Shown: one piece after another, positions 33,344-41,257 of the stretch
How positions within the stretch are numbered: the stretch's first letter is position 1
How the letters are laid out: each line of letters starts with the position of its first letter
Notes under the pieces: generated by a model
Seen by the model: the letters and a program-made list of their open reading frames with translations, nothing else
What the model was told of the DNA's origin: nothing
Database searches by the model: none
Source of the DNA: Sulfotelmatobacter sp963788225
GTDB taxonomy: Bacteria; Acidobacteriota; Terriglobia; Terriglobales; Acidobacteriaceae
Reading direction: 5' to 3'
NCBI GenBank assembly: GCA_963788225.1
Contig: CAWBGI010000001.1
Location: 434,001-498,000 of the forward strand
Length of the DNA: 64,000 nucleotides
Program-made: the position numbers and the translations under genes

Positions 33344-34226
33344 AGATCAAGTTGCCCTGATCCCGCCTGTTGTATCGAAAGCTGTACTCGTCCAAGTAGG
33401 TCTGCAAATATTTCCGGCTCACAGAGTGGTAGACGCCGCCGATTCCGCGCTTAACCAGACTCCAGAATCCTTCGATGGTCTGAGTGTGAACGTCGCCCAT
33501 GACGTAGATTTTCTGGTTGTGCTGGATGCGATGGTGTTGGTAGCAGTTCGCGTGCAGCGAGAGTTTGTCATAGATTGGGTAATCGTCGGTGTACACAGTG
33601 CTCTGTGGCAGCACACGCTCTGCGATGATCGGGAAGATGGTTGCGGCCTTCGCGTCGGGAGTGACATAGGCGAGAACCTTTCCCCCGCGTTCGACCATGC
33701 CGAACACCGGAGTCTTGCCGTCATTGTCGCGTCCGCGCTGTATCCCGCGATTGCCGTGCTTGTTTTTGCGCTTCCCGCCGACGTAGGTTTCGTCCATCTC
33801 CACCGTCGATCCCTCCAGTTGCATGTCAGGTTCGGACAGCAACGAGCGAATCTGCTTGAACATTCTCCAAGCAGTTTTGTAGGTGACTCCGACTTCGCGC
33901 TGGATTTGCTTCGCGGAGATGCCACAGCGAGTGCTGCCCATGAGATACATCGCGTAGAACCACTTTTTGAGCGAAGTGCTGGAGTGCTCGAAAATGGTTC
34001 CGGCCATCGGCGAGATCATGGAGCCGCAATAGTCGCAAGCGTAGGCCGGACGCCCGGTCACGCGGTGGTGCTTGCGCTCCTTGCTGCACTTCGCGCAGTG
34101 GGCCATGCCGTTCGGATAGCGCTTTTCTTTCAGGTATTCAAGGCAAGACTCATCATCGGGGAAGCGGCTCAGAAAATCCTCGATAGTCAGGCGCAAGTGC
34201 TTGGGAATGCTCTGTTTTTGCTTCAT
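33303..34226 (-). CDS. IS1595-family transposase (DDE type)
   Basis: This 307-aa transposase has an N-terminal zinc ribbon (AHCAKCSKERKHHRV; YACDYCGSMISPMAGT), an HTH region (GISAKQIQREVGVTYKTAWR), and DDE catalytic residues in EMDETYVGGKRK, VYTDDYPIYDKL and HTQTIEGFWSLVKRGIGGVY. The C-terminus is YLDEYSFRYNRR. These are diagnostic of ISXO2-like/IS1595 enzymes. The frame is intact and the element has matched ends, so it may still be active. Confidence 0.95.
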   Translation of the reverse strand: MKQKQSIPKHLRLTIEDFLSRFPDDESCLEYLKEKRYPNGMAHCAKCSKERKHHRVTGRPAYACDYCGSMISPMAGTIFEHSSTSLKKWFYAMYLMGSTRCGISAKQIQREVGVTYKTAWRMFKQIRSLLSEPDMQLEGSTVEMDETYVGGKRKNKHGNRGIQRGRDNDGKTPVFGMVERGGKVLAYVTPDAKAATIFPIIAERVLPQSTVYTDDYPIYDKLSLHANCYQHHRIQHNQKIYVMGDVHTQTIEGFWSLVKRGIGGVYHSVSRKYLQTYLDEYSFRYNRRDQGNLIFTSILERVFERAS

Positions 34227-34280
34227 GGCATAACTACTGTGCCATAAAGTGTACTTGATGTCAAGGGATATTTACCCTCG

Positions 34281-34442
34281 CAAAATCTTGATTCTAAATA
34301 ACTTGCCCGTAAAATCTTGCGGACAAAGGAGTTAGCAGTGTCGGTCTCGCGTAAGTCCTGTAGAATCAGCGCGGCGATTTCTGTCGAGACTGAAAACATC
34401 TGGATCTGCGAGCCAAAATCTTCTGCGGAAAGGACTTAGCCG
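34281..34442. repeat. Degenerate ~26-bp direct repeats interrupted by the IS element
   Basis: Units AAAATCTTGATTCTAAATAA (from 34282), AAAATCTTGCGGACAAAGGA (from 34311) and AAAATCTTCTGCGGAAAGGA (from 34415) each end in an ACTTGC/GTTAGC/ACTTAGC motif. A fourth, similar unit lies on the other side of the transposon near 32312-32337. The rest of the gap up to 34724 contains no recognisable gene or RNA. Confidence 0.55.
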
Positions 34443-34724
34443 CGCGATATTTAGTTTTCAATGAACTGTTCCGCGTCGGGGATTCCCCCTGCTGGGGCAA
34501 TTCTGAAACAAGTGGGGGCTGTGCGCAAGGTCAGATGTCACAATGGGGCTGTGGAAAATTGCCGCGCGTCTTTTCAGAAATAGTAATTGCGGAATGTCCC
34601 GTCGGTCCTCGGTTTTCCTTTAAAAATAGCCGCACACCTTTGAGTGATTTGTGTCACGGTATGCGCTGCGATTCTGCGCTTACAATTTCCCAGCAGCGAA
34701 CGGTCGCATGAAACCGGGGGTAAA

Positions 34725-35195
34725 ATGAAATTCCTGGGGCTGAAAATCTTCATTGGGATTTTGGAATTGATGGCGTTCTTGCTGATCACGCCTTGTCTGA
34801 TAATTATCGCCTCGGTGTTGTTCGACTCCGACCACCCGTTCAGCTTGCAGTCCATCGAGCAGTCTGCCGTGGCGGCCGCGATCGTCAGCGGCGCGCTCTT
34901 TATCGGCGTGGTCATTCTAGCTTTAGCGCAGCTGCTCAATGTAATGATTTGTATCGAGCACAACACCGCGGTAGTCATGCACAACACGGCATCACTCGTG
35001 CCGCCGGCCCCGCCGAGACGCCCCTTCTGGCAGTCAGTACGGGAGTGGTTTCGACCAGTGCGTGCGAGCGTCCCGGCGTACACACCGCCGCCTCAGATCA
35101 GCTCGTTTTGCCACTGCGGGGCTGCATTAGAGGAGCAGGGAGCTTTCTGCTCGGCTTGCGGAGCTCCCGTTGAGCCGGGCCGGACAGCCACATGA
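34725..35195 (+). CDS. Membrane protein with C-terminal zinc ribbon
   Basis: From ATG 34725 (GGGGG upstream) the product is 156 aa. Two membrane helices (IFIGILELMAFLLITPCLII; AAAIVSGALFIGVVILALAQ) are followed by a proline-rich linker (PAYTPPPQ) and a terminal zinc ribbon, CHCGAALEEQGAFCSACGAP. Such proteins are anchored with a small cytoplasmic metal-binding knuckle. No function is known. It precedes, in opposite orientation, the HNH protein. Confidence 0.75.
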   Translation: MKFLGLKIFIGILELMAFLLITPCLIIIASVLFDSDHPFSLQSIEQSAVAAAIVSGALFIGVVILALAQLLNVMICIEHNTAVVMHNTASLVPPAPPRRPFWQSVREWFRPVRASVPAYTPPPQISSFCHCGAALEEQGAFCSACGAPVEPGRTAT

Positions 35196-35301
35196 TTCCT
35201 AATAGGTCCAGGTCGTTTAGGCCGGCCAGCCCCACCCGGCTGCCGGGTCTACTCACCCGCGAGGAGCCGACGCGGTTATCTCATCAGCCCGCGATGACCA
35301 T

Positions 35302-36459
35302 CTACGAATTAAGTGGGCGCAAGTCGGGCCTCTCGGCAATCTGCTGCGCTCGCTTGTCCATTTGCTCTCTGGTTGGCATGTAAACGGATAAGTCGCGCTG
35401 CCATCGTCCAAAGCCCTGGACTGCAAAATCAACCCGCACGGGCAGCCTGTTGTCCTTTGGGGTTTCGGACAGCAGCTGAAGGCTGTGGACGCGGGTGACG
35501 CATCGAAGCGGAGTATATTGCCTGCTCGACATGCTATCCGTGTAAGGGATGGCGGCTTGCCGGACGACGTCGAGCTTCAGAAGCAGCGCAAGCCAGGGCG
35601 ATCCCTTGAACGTTTCGAAATACTCGAAGAACCGCATTCCGAAGTTAGGGTTAAAGACGCTTTCACTCCGCTGCAGGGACAGCAAGGACCGAACTTTTTG
35701 CGGCAGGTACTCCAGCCCGGAGACGCGGGCAAGCCCTCCCGTGCCGTCGGCGTACCAATCGCCGGTTTCCGGATGCAGAGCAAAACTGCTTCCCAGATCC
35801 TGCACATCCACGCGGGGGAAGCTCGGCGCAACCGGGCAGAGGAGACTGTCGCCGTCATGCTGCTTGGCAAGGCTCGGTGCCTGTGAGAGCACGCGGCCAT
35901 CCCCCAGTTCGTTGGAGAGTAAGTATCTGTCATCCGGCTCCGTCATTGCGAACCCGTCGATGAAAGAAACCAACTCGTGAACGTCGCCCGCTACGAAATG
36001 TTTCAGGCGCAACGTCCAGCTAGCCGCCGAGATGCTCTGGATATCGCCTGTGCAAATGACATCGGGGCCAATAGCCAGGAGTCCGACACCCAAGTCGTGT
36101 GTCGTTCGAGATCGCACTGCCTGCCAAATAGATGCTTCATGATCGCTCTTCATCGCGCGCAGCGTCTCGACCGAATAGGTCACTTCGTCCCGGTCGATTA
36201 AATCAGCGTGGTCGGCGCAAAGCCAAATTGCATTGTCGATGTGCGCGCGCTCCTCCGGCATCATGGAAGCGTCGTAGCGTCGGCTCCCCGGCGCAGCTCC
36301 ACAAATATGCGCCGCCTTGCCGATCATCGTTACCGCCTCCGACGATTCCTCACTCGGCCCAACGGTGAGCCTTGCACATCCGGTAAAGGAACAGTGCCAG
36401 CGCGCGCGCATCGCTACATGCTTCCTTGTCTTCGGAGAAAAGTCGTCGCGGTTGCTCAT
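35302..36459 (-). CDS. HNH-nuclease-like N-terminal domain fused to an unknown C-terminal domain
   Basis: The start is likely ATG near 36459 (MSNRDDFSPKTRKHVAMRAR), giving 385 aa. An N-terminal metal-finger region has WHCSFTGCARLTVG, then MIGKAAHICGAAPGSRRYDA, and NAIWLCADHADLIDRDE. This is a variant HNH fold seen at the front of many bacterial effector proteins. The remaining ~270 residues are unrecognised. It sits in an accessory zone next to the IS1595 element. Nuclease activity is inferred from the HNH pattern. Confidence 0.75.
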   Translation of the reverse strand: MSNRDDFSPKTRKHVAMRARWHCSFTGCARLTVGPSEESSEAVTMIGKAAHICGAAPGSRRYDASMMPEERAHIDNAIWLCADHADLIDRDEVTYSVETLRAMKSDHEASIWQAVRSRTTHDLGVGLLAIGPDVICTGDIQSISAASWTLRLKHFVAGDVHELVSFIDGFAMTEPDDRYLLSNELGDGRVLSQAPSLAKQHDGDSLLCPVAPSFPRVDVQDLGSSFALHPETGDWYADGTGGLARVSGLEYLPQKVRSLLSLQRSESVFNPNFGMRFFEYFETFKGSPWLALLLKLDVVRQAAIPYTDSMSSRQYTPLRCVTRVHSLQLLSETPKDNRLPVRVDFAVQGFGRWQRDLSVYMPTREQMDKRAQQIAERPDLRPLNS

Positions 36460-36532
36460 GTGGGGCTGGCCCGCCTTTGCCGGAGCAATCATAACGGAGG
36501 CTGGCCCACCTTTGCTTCTTTTTGCGAAGAGA

Positions 36533-36671
36533 CTGCCGCTTCGGCAGGCTCAGGGCGGGGTCTTCGTCGCGATGGCAAGCGAAGATCAGAATCAACGTCA
36601 AACGCAACGGACAGGAGTGTCCGTTCCACACGGGCGTCGCTGCGCTCAGCAGAACAGCCGAAGGCGGCTGT
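36533..36671. repeat. Cluster of three short palindromes (gap 36460-36836)
   Basis: Perfect stems: 36533-36547 (CTGCCG-CTT-CGGCAG), 36607-36624 (ACGGACA-GGAG-TGTCCGT) and 36654-36671 (ACAGCCG-AAGG-CGGCTGT). They are the only structure found in this 377-bp gene-free gap. The tonB-family promoter presumably lies at its right end. Confidence 0.7.
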
Positions 36672-36836
36672 TCCCACGTGGTCCGTGACCGTTTTGGCCT
36701 TTGTCCCGTAACCGCGCATTTACGGTTACTTTCGGTCAAGAGCCGTGGACACGTTTACCCACTGTCCTTTCTCCCGTACTGTGAAAACTCCAATCCCGGT
36801 CCGCTCCCTCGGCCAGGATCCCCTTGGAGTTAATAC

Positions 36837-37883
36837 ATGGCTACGTCTGAACATAGTTTTCAGCTCGGCATTCTCCCCGAGCGCAAGATTGACAAGCGGG
36901 CGCTGGCCGCGAGCTACGCCTTCATGGTGTTGCTCCTTTTCATCATGGTGAATCTGGGGATTCTGTTTCCGGACCGGATGGCGTTCCGGCAATATCGCGT
37001 CACGGAAATCATTCCGATGCCCGCGCTGAGGCCGGAGCCTGCGCCGGTCAAAGCCAAGGTGAAGCCGGAGGTGAAGCCGAAACTGCTGCCGGCGGCTCCG
37101 GTGTTCGAGCGGCCGAAGTTGGTGGTACCGCAGCAGGTGCGCCGCACTGTCAAACCGGAGCAGGTGGAAGCGCCGAAGGTGGTGGTGAACCAGTTCGCCG
37201 CGCCGCAGTTGAAGATCACGACGGCAGGCGGAGCGCGGCCGCAACTCCTGCATACAGGAGATTTTGCCGGCAGTTCGGTAACGCCGACGGTGAATGCAGC
37301 GGTGGAGAAGGTGCAGACCGGAGGCTTCGGCGATCCCAACGGTTTGAAAGGAACGGGCAAACAAGGCGCCAAGCTGTACGCGGCGCAGGCCGGTGGGTTT
37401 GACATGCCTGTGGGCGCGGGACAGGGCAACGGATCGGGTGGAGCAAAAGGCATTAAGGGAACGGTGGCCAGCGCCGATTTCGGCAACGGCATTGCGACCC
37501 CAGGCAAAGGCGACGGGCGCAGTGGTGGGCCCGGCGTAGCGACCGGAGGATTCGGATCGCAGCAGGTGGTTCGTGACCGGCCCAAGGTTGCGCAGAACGA
37601 TGGAGGCCCGGCAACGACTCCGGTGGAGATCACGTACAAGCCGCAGCCGGTTTATACCGACGAAGCGCGTGGCCTGAAGCTGGAAGGTGAAGTTCTGCTG
37701 GAAGTGAGTTTCGGCGCGAACGGAACGCTGCATGTGAATCGCGTGGTGCGGGGCCTGGGTCATGGCCTGGATGAAGCCGCGATTGCGGCCGCGAACAAAA
37801 TGCGTTTCAAGCCGGCACTGCGTATGGGGCAGCCGGCGGATTCGACTGCGATCGTCCACGTGACGTTCCAGATAGCGTACTAA
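36837..37883 (+). CDS. TonB-family protein
   Basis: The 348-aa protein has a short cytoplasmic N-terminus, one membrane helix (ASYAFMVLLLFIMVNLGILF), a Pro/Lys-rich spacer (PAPVKAKVKPEVKPKLLPAA), a Gly-rich middle, and a C-terminal TonB domain (PVEITYKPQPVYTDEARGLK, then EGEVLLEVSFGANGTLHVNR). TonB transmits proton-motive energy to outer-membrane receptors. ExbB/ExbD are not adjacent. GGAG lies seven bases before the ATG at 36837. It may be a TonB paralogue with another periplasmic role. Confidence 0.9.
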   Translation: MATSEHSFQLGILPERKIDKRALAASYAFMVLLLFIMVNLGILFPDRMAFRQYRVTEIIPMPALRPEPAPVKAKVKPEVKPKLLPAAPVFERPKLVVPQQVRRTVKPEQVEAPKVVVNQFAAPQLKITTAGGARPQLLHTGDFAGSSVTPTVNAAVEKVQTGGFGDPNGLKGTGKQGAKLYAAQAGGFDMPVGAGQGNGSGGAKGIKGTVASADFGNGIATPGKGDGRSGGPGVATGGFGSQQVVRDRPKVAQNDGGPATTPVEITYKPQPVYTDEARGLKLEGEVLLEVSFGANGTLHVNRVVRGLGHGLDEAAIAAANKMRFKPALRMGQPADSTAIVHVTFQIAY

Positions 37884-38103
37884 GAAACAGTGGCCAGTGG
37901 CCAGTCAGACCGGGGACGTGCTGGGAGTCGGCACTGAACCAAGGGTTTGGATGTTTTCGAGCACTTTAGGTCGAACAACTCGCTTTCGTGGCCTTGAAGG
38001 TGCGAGCGAATTGGGCGAACGGCTTACAGAAACAAACGGTTCACGGTTCTAAGAAGAACCGGGAACCATTGAGAAAGATTGTTTTCACATTGGAGAGATA
38101 GTC

Positions 38104-39963
38104 ATGCGTACTTGGAAATGGATGTTTACAGCCGCACTGCTGATCTCGGTGAGCGCTGCCGCACAGCAACCGGCGGAGTCACAACCTTCGACGCAGCCCG
38201 ACGCTGCCGCAGCTTCGCAGACGGCGGCAACGCCGGCGTCTACGGATGCCGCAAAACCGGCCGCGGCCCAAACTGGCCAACCGGCGGCGGCTCCTGAGGC
38301 GCAGCCAGCAGCGGCTGAGTCCAAGGGTGAGCAGTTGACCGCTCCGGCGCCGACGCCTTCGACGCTGCCGCAGCCGACCACCATGGATCAGGTTGTGGAC
38401 CGCTTCATCGAGCGCGAACACGCGCTCATGAAGGCGCTCTCCAACCGCACGCCGGTGGTTGAGACTTACCTGCAGAATCTTACGGCCGATCCGCAGCTCG
38501 GACCCGTGCCCAGCGCCGACCATTACTTCCTAGGGCGCATGGATATGGGCGAAACGGTTGACCGCAAAGATTACTTGAAGGAGCAGGACAAAGGCATGGA
38601 GACGCGCCTGATGGGCGGCTTCAACAAGCTCTTCAAGGTGCAGTACCAGCCCTTGGGCTTCTCGTGGATGGTCTACGCTGACCGATCTGACTTTGACCGC
38701 TCGCATTACGACTTCCATTACATCCGGCGCGAATTTCTGGGCGACGTGCGCTGCCTGGTGTTCGACGTTACGCCCAAGAAGGGCTCCGGCAAAGGGCGCT
38801 TCCAGGGACGCGTCTGGGTGGAAGATCAGGAATACAACATTGTCCGCCTGAACGGAACTTACGCTCCCGCACCGAAGAATTCGTTCTTCTTCCACATGGA
38901 TAGCTGGCGATTGAATCTGATTCCGGGCTACTGGGTGCCGGCTTACATCTACAGCGAGGAAGGCGACTTCAGCGCCGGTGTGAAGAACAAAATGGCCTTC
39001 AAAGCGCAGACCCGCATCTGGGGCTATGACCTGAAGAAAGACAACAAGGACGACGAACTCACGCAGATTCGCGTCGACAGCGTGAAGGACGAGAGCCAGG
39101 CGGCGCAGGATGCGTCTCCGCTGCAGGCGGAGCGGGAATGGCAGCAGCAGGCGGAAGACAACGTTATCGAGCGCCTTACCCGCGCGGGCTTGCTCGCGCC
39201 CGAGGGCGGCGTAGACCAGATTCTCCAGACCGTGGTTAACAACCTGGAGGTCACGAACAACATCAGCTTGCCGCGGCCGGTACGCACTCGCGTGCTGCTC
39301 ACGGCGCCGCTTGAAACCTTCAGCGTGGGCAACACCATCGTGATCAGCCGCGGATTAATCGACGTGCTGAACGACGAAGCCAGCCTGGCGGCCGTGCTCT
39401 CGCATGAACTGGCGCACATTGTGCTGGGCCACAACCTGGGCAGCAAGTACGCCTTCAACGACCGCATGCTGTTTTCCGACGATTCCACGTACAACAACCT
39501 GGGATTCAAGCACATTCCCGAAGAGGAAGCCGCAGCCGATAAGAAAGCTATCGAGTTGCTGAATAACTCGCCGTACGCACAGAAGCTCGAATATGTCGGC
39601 TTGTTCCTGAAGGCGCTGCAAGCCCGCGCTCCTCAACTCAACGCGCTCTTGACCACGCACCTGGGCAACCCTCTGGCGGAGAACGGGACCATCAACCGCC
39701 TGGCGGCTCTGGAAGCGCAAGGTCCGGCGCTTGACCTTAACAAACTGGACCAGATTGCGGCTCTGCCGCTGGGGGGACGCGTGAAGATCAATCCCTGGGA
39801 CGACAAGGCAGAAATGGTGAAGCAGACTCCGGTCAACATCACCTCGGCGCGCGACAAGATGCCGTTTGAAGTCACGCCCTTCTATCCGCGGCTGGCACGC
39901 TACGGCACTCAGACTGCACCGAGCGCAGCGCCAGCAACGGCTGCTGCTAACTCAGGCAACTAA
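38104..39963 (+). CDS. Exported M48-family zinc metalloprotease
   Basis: This 619-aa protein has a signal peptide (MRTWKWMFTAALLISVSAAA), an Ala/Pro/Gln-rich low-complexity stretch (~25-95), and a domain of ~220 residues with YQPLGFSWMVYADRSDFDRS and WVEDQEYNIVRLNGTY. The M48 core follows: VLSHELAHIVLGHNLGSKYA with HELAH at about 434-438, and EEEAAADKKAIELL with the third zinc ligand. Its role is probably periplasmic protein quality control, like BepA. The middle domain is not recognised. An intrinsic terminator follows. Confidence 0.9.
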   Translation: MRTWKWMFTAALLISVSAAAQQPAESQPSTQPDAAAASQTAATPASTDAAKPAAAQTGQPAAAPEAQPAAAESKGEQLTAPAPTPSTLPQPTTMDQVVDRFIEREHALMKALSNRTPVVETYLQNLTADPQLGPVPSADHYFLGRMDMGETVDRKDYLKEQDKGMETRLMGGFNKLFKVQYQPLGFSWMVYADRSDFDRSHYDFHYIRREFLGDVRCLVFDVTPKKGSGKGRFQGRVWVEDQEYNIVRLNGTYAPAPKNSFFFHMDSWRLNLIPGYWVPAYIYSEEGDFSAGVKNKMAFKAQTRIWGYDLKKDNKDDELTQIRVDSVKDESQAAQDASPLQAEREWQQQAEDNVIERLTRAGLLAPEGGVDQILQTVVNNLEVTNNISLPRPVRTRVLLTAPLETFSVGNTIVISRGLIDVLNDEASLAAVLSHELAHIVLGHNLGSKYAFNDRMLFSDDSTYNNLGFKHIPEEEAAADKKAIELLNNSPYAQKLEYVGLFLKALQARAPQLNALLTTHLGNPLAENGTINRLAALEAQGPALDLNKLDQIAALPLGGRVKINPWDDKAEMVKQTPVNITSARDKMPFEVTPFYPRLARYGTQTAPSAAPATAAANSGN

Positions 39964-40043
39964 CCTAAGCTCTACGTAGCGCCGCCTTCTGTCTGACGTT
40001 AGCCAGCGAGGCGGCGCTGCCTTTCAAGTTGCAATAAGACGAG

Positions 40044-40090
40044 GGCCGGGATCCGGAATCAACTTCCGGGATACCCGGCCTTTGTTTTTC
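40044..40090 (+). terminator. Intrinsic terminator after the M48 protease gene
   Basis: GGCCGGG (40044-40050) pairs with CCCGGCC (40074-40080), with an inner TCCGGAA/TTCCGGGA-type pairing. TTTGTTTTTC follows directly. The hairpin starts about 80 bases after the stop codon. Confidence 0.85.
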
Positions 40091-40223
40091 TTATCCAATG
40101 GTGGTCCCCAGAGGGCGTCATTACACGGAAAAGTCTTCAAGTACTCTTGCGTTAATGCAATATTTCAACAGTACGCGGCCAATCTGGTAGTCTAGCGTTC
40201 GTATTCCGTCGGAGCGTAATTTT

Positions 40224-41135
40224 GTGATGGAGTGGAAGGCTTCGCTCAAAGCGGCGGCAGTCGGCACAATATCAGGCACTGCCATCGGGTTAACAGCGTT
40301 CTTTCTCCTTACCTCACACCAGTACCCAGGCATGGGTGCGGTGTTGTTTCTTTTAGTCCCGGTTGTGGCAGGGTTTTCCATCGTTCTGGTTGCCCGTAAG
40401 CCCAACAGTACAATCGCTGCTGCCCTATTATCGGTGCTATGTTCTTTGGTTATACTCATCGCTCTCGGAAAAGAAGGAGTTCTGTGTGCGGTACTGGCAT
40501 TCCCGATCATGATTGCCGGGTTGGGAATTGGCGCAGGAATTGGAGTATTGGTGCGCAAGCTGTTTGTAGACGGATCTAAGAATCAAACTACTACGACAGG
40601 TATTCTTCTTCTCGTAGGCCCAAGCTTGATTTTTGCAGGTGGGCGGCTTGAACGTGCGATTCTCCAACATCCCCGGACAGAGCTCGTTCAAACGACCGTT
40701 GAAGTCGAAGGCTCGCCGGAACGGGTGTGGGGTCGCATTCTCTCAATCGACAGCGTGCAAGCCAGCAAGCCCATCCTGATGTACATAGGCTTGCCTGTTC
40801 CCCAACGTTGCACAATGCAGGGCCACGAAATCGGCGCAAAGCGCACTTGCTACTTCAATGCGGGCTACATCGAGGAGACGGTTACCGGGTGGAACCCGCC
40901 CTACTACCTGGGGCTTTCTGTCGATCGGACTCACATGCCCGGTCGCCACTGGCTCGGGTTCGAGAGCGCTGAATATCGGCTTCAAGCAAACGGGCATGTG
41001 ACCCTGTTGACCCGCACAACGACTATCTCTTCGCACTTACACCCCGCTTGGTACTGGCGTCATTTTGAAACGCTTGGCGTCGAAGCCGAACATAACTACA
41101 TTCTGCAGGACGTTGTGCTCCGAGCTGTGCATTAG
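40224..41135 (+). CDS. Membrane protein with SRPBCC-like C-terminal domain
   Basis: The start is GTG 40224 or the adjacent ATG 40227, giving about 303 aa. The N-terminal ~130 residues carry four hydrophobic segments (GTAIGLTAFFLLTSH, GAVLFLLVPVVAGFSIVLVA, ALLSVLCSLVILIALG, MIAGLGIGAGIGVLV). The rest resembles a START/SRPBCC lipid- or ligand-binding fold (TTVEVEGSPERVWGRILSID, then EYRLQANGHVTLLTRTTTI). Ligand and role are unknown. The codon mix looks slightly less GC-rich than that of its neighbours. Confidence 0.7.
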   Translation: MMEWKASLKAAAVGTISGTAIGLTAFFLLTSHQYPGMGAVLFLLVPVVAGFSIVLVARKPNSTIAAALLSVLCSLVILIALGKEGVLCAVLAFPIMIAGLGIGAGIGVLVRKLFVDGSKNQTTTTGILLLVGPSLIFAGGRLERAILQHPRTELVQTTVEVEGSPERVWGRILSIDSVQASKPILMYIGLPVPQRCTMQGHEIGAKRTCYFNAGYIEETVTGWNPPYYLGLSVDRTHMPGRHWLGFESAEYRLQANGHVTLLTRTTTISSHLHPAWYWRHFETLGVEAEHNYILQDVVLRAVH

Positions 41136-41257
41136 CCCAGTATTTGCTCCATTCACGGAATCACCTTCCGAGATATCCGGCTTTCGTGTGAACCTGGTAC
41201 CGAGTAACGTCGAATGCAGCGCGACTCGGTACTAGGCACTCGGTACTCGCAACTGAC

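Larger units (their letters stand above)
32368..34276. mobile_element. Complete IS1595-family element with a DUF3800 passenger gene
   Basis: The ends are inverted repeats of 25 bases beginning GGTAAATATCCCTT: left 32368-32392, right 34252-34276, with two mismatches. Immediately outside each end is the same 8-base sequence CTCGCAAA (32360-32367 and 34277-34284), a perfect target-site duplication. Inside are an IS1595-type transposase on the minus strand, a DUF3800 gene on the minus strand and a possible 48-aa frame on the plus strand. The IS1595 family is known for 8-bp duplications and passenger genes. The intact duplication suggests a recent insertion. Confidence 0.95.

Noticed and set aside
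34281..34442. Possible CRISPR array from repeated AAAATCTTG units
   Set aside because: The repeats are degenerate, spacers are irregular (29 then 104 bases), and no cas genes are present.
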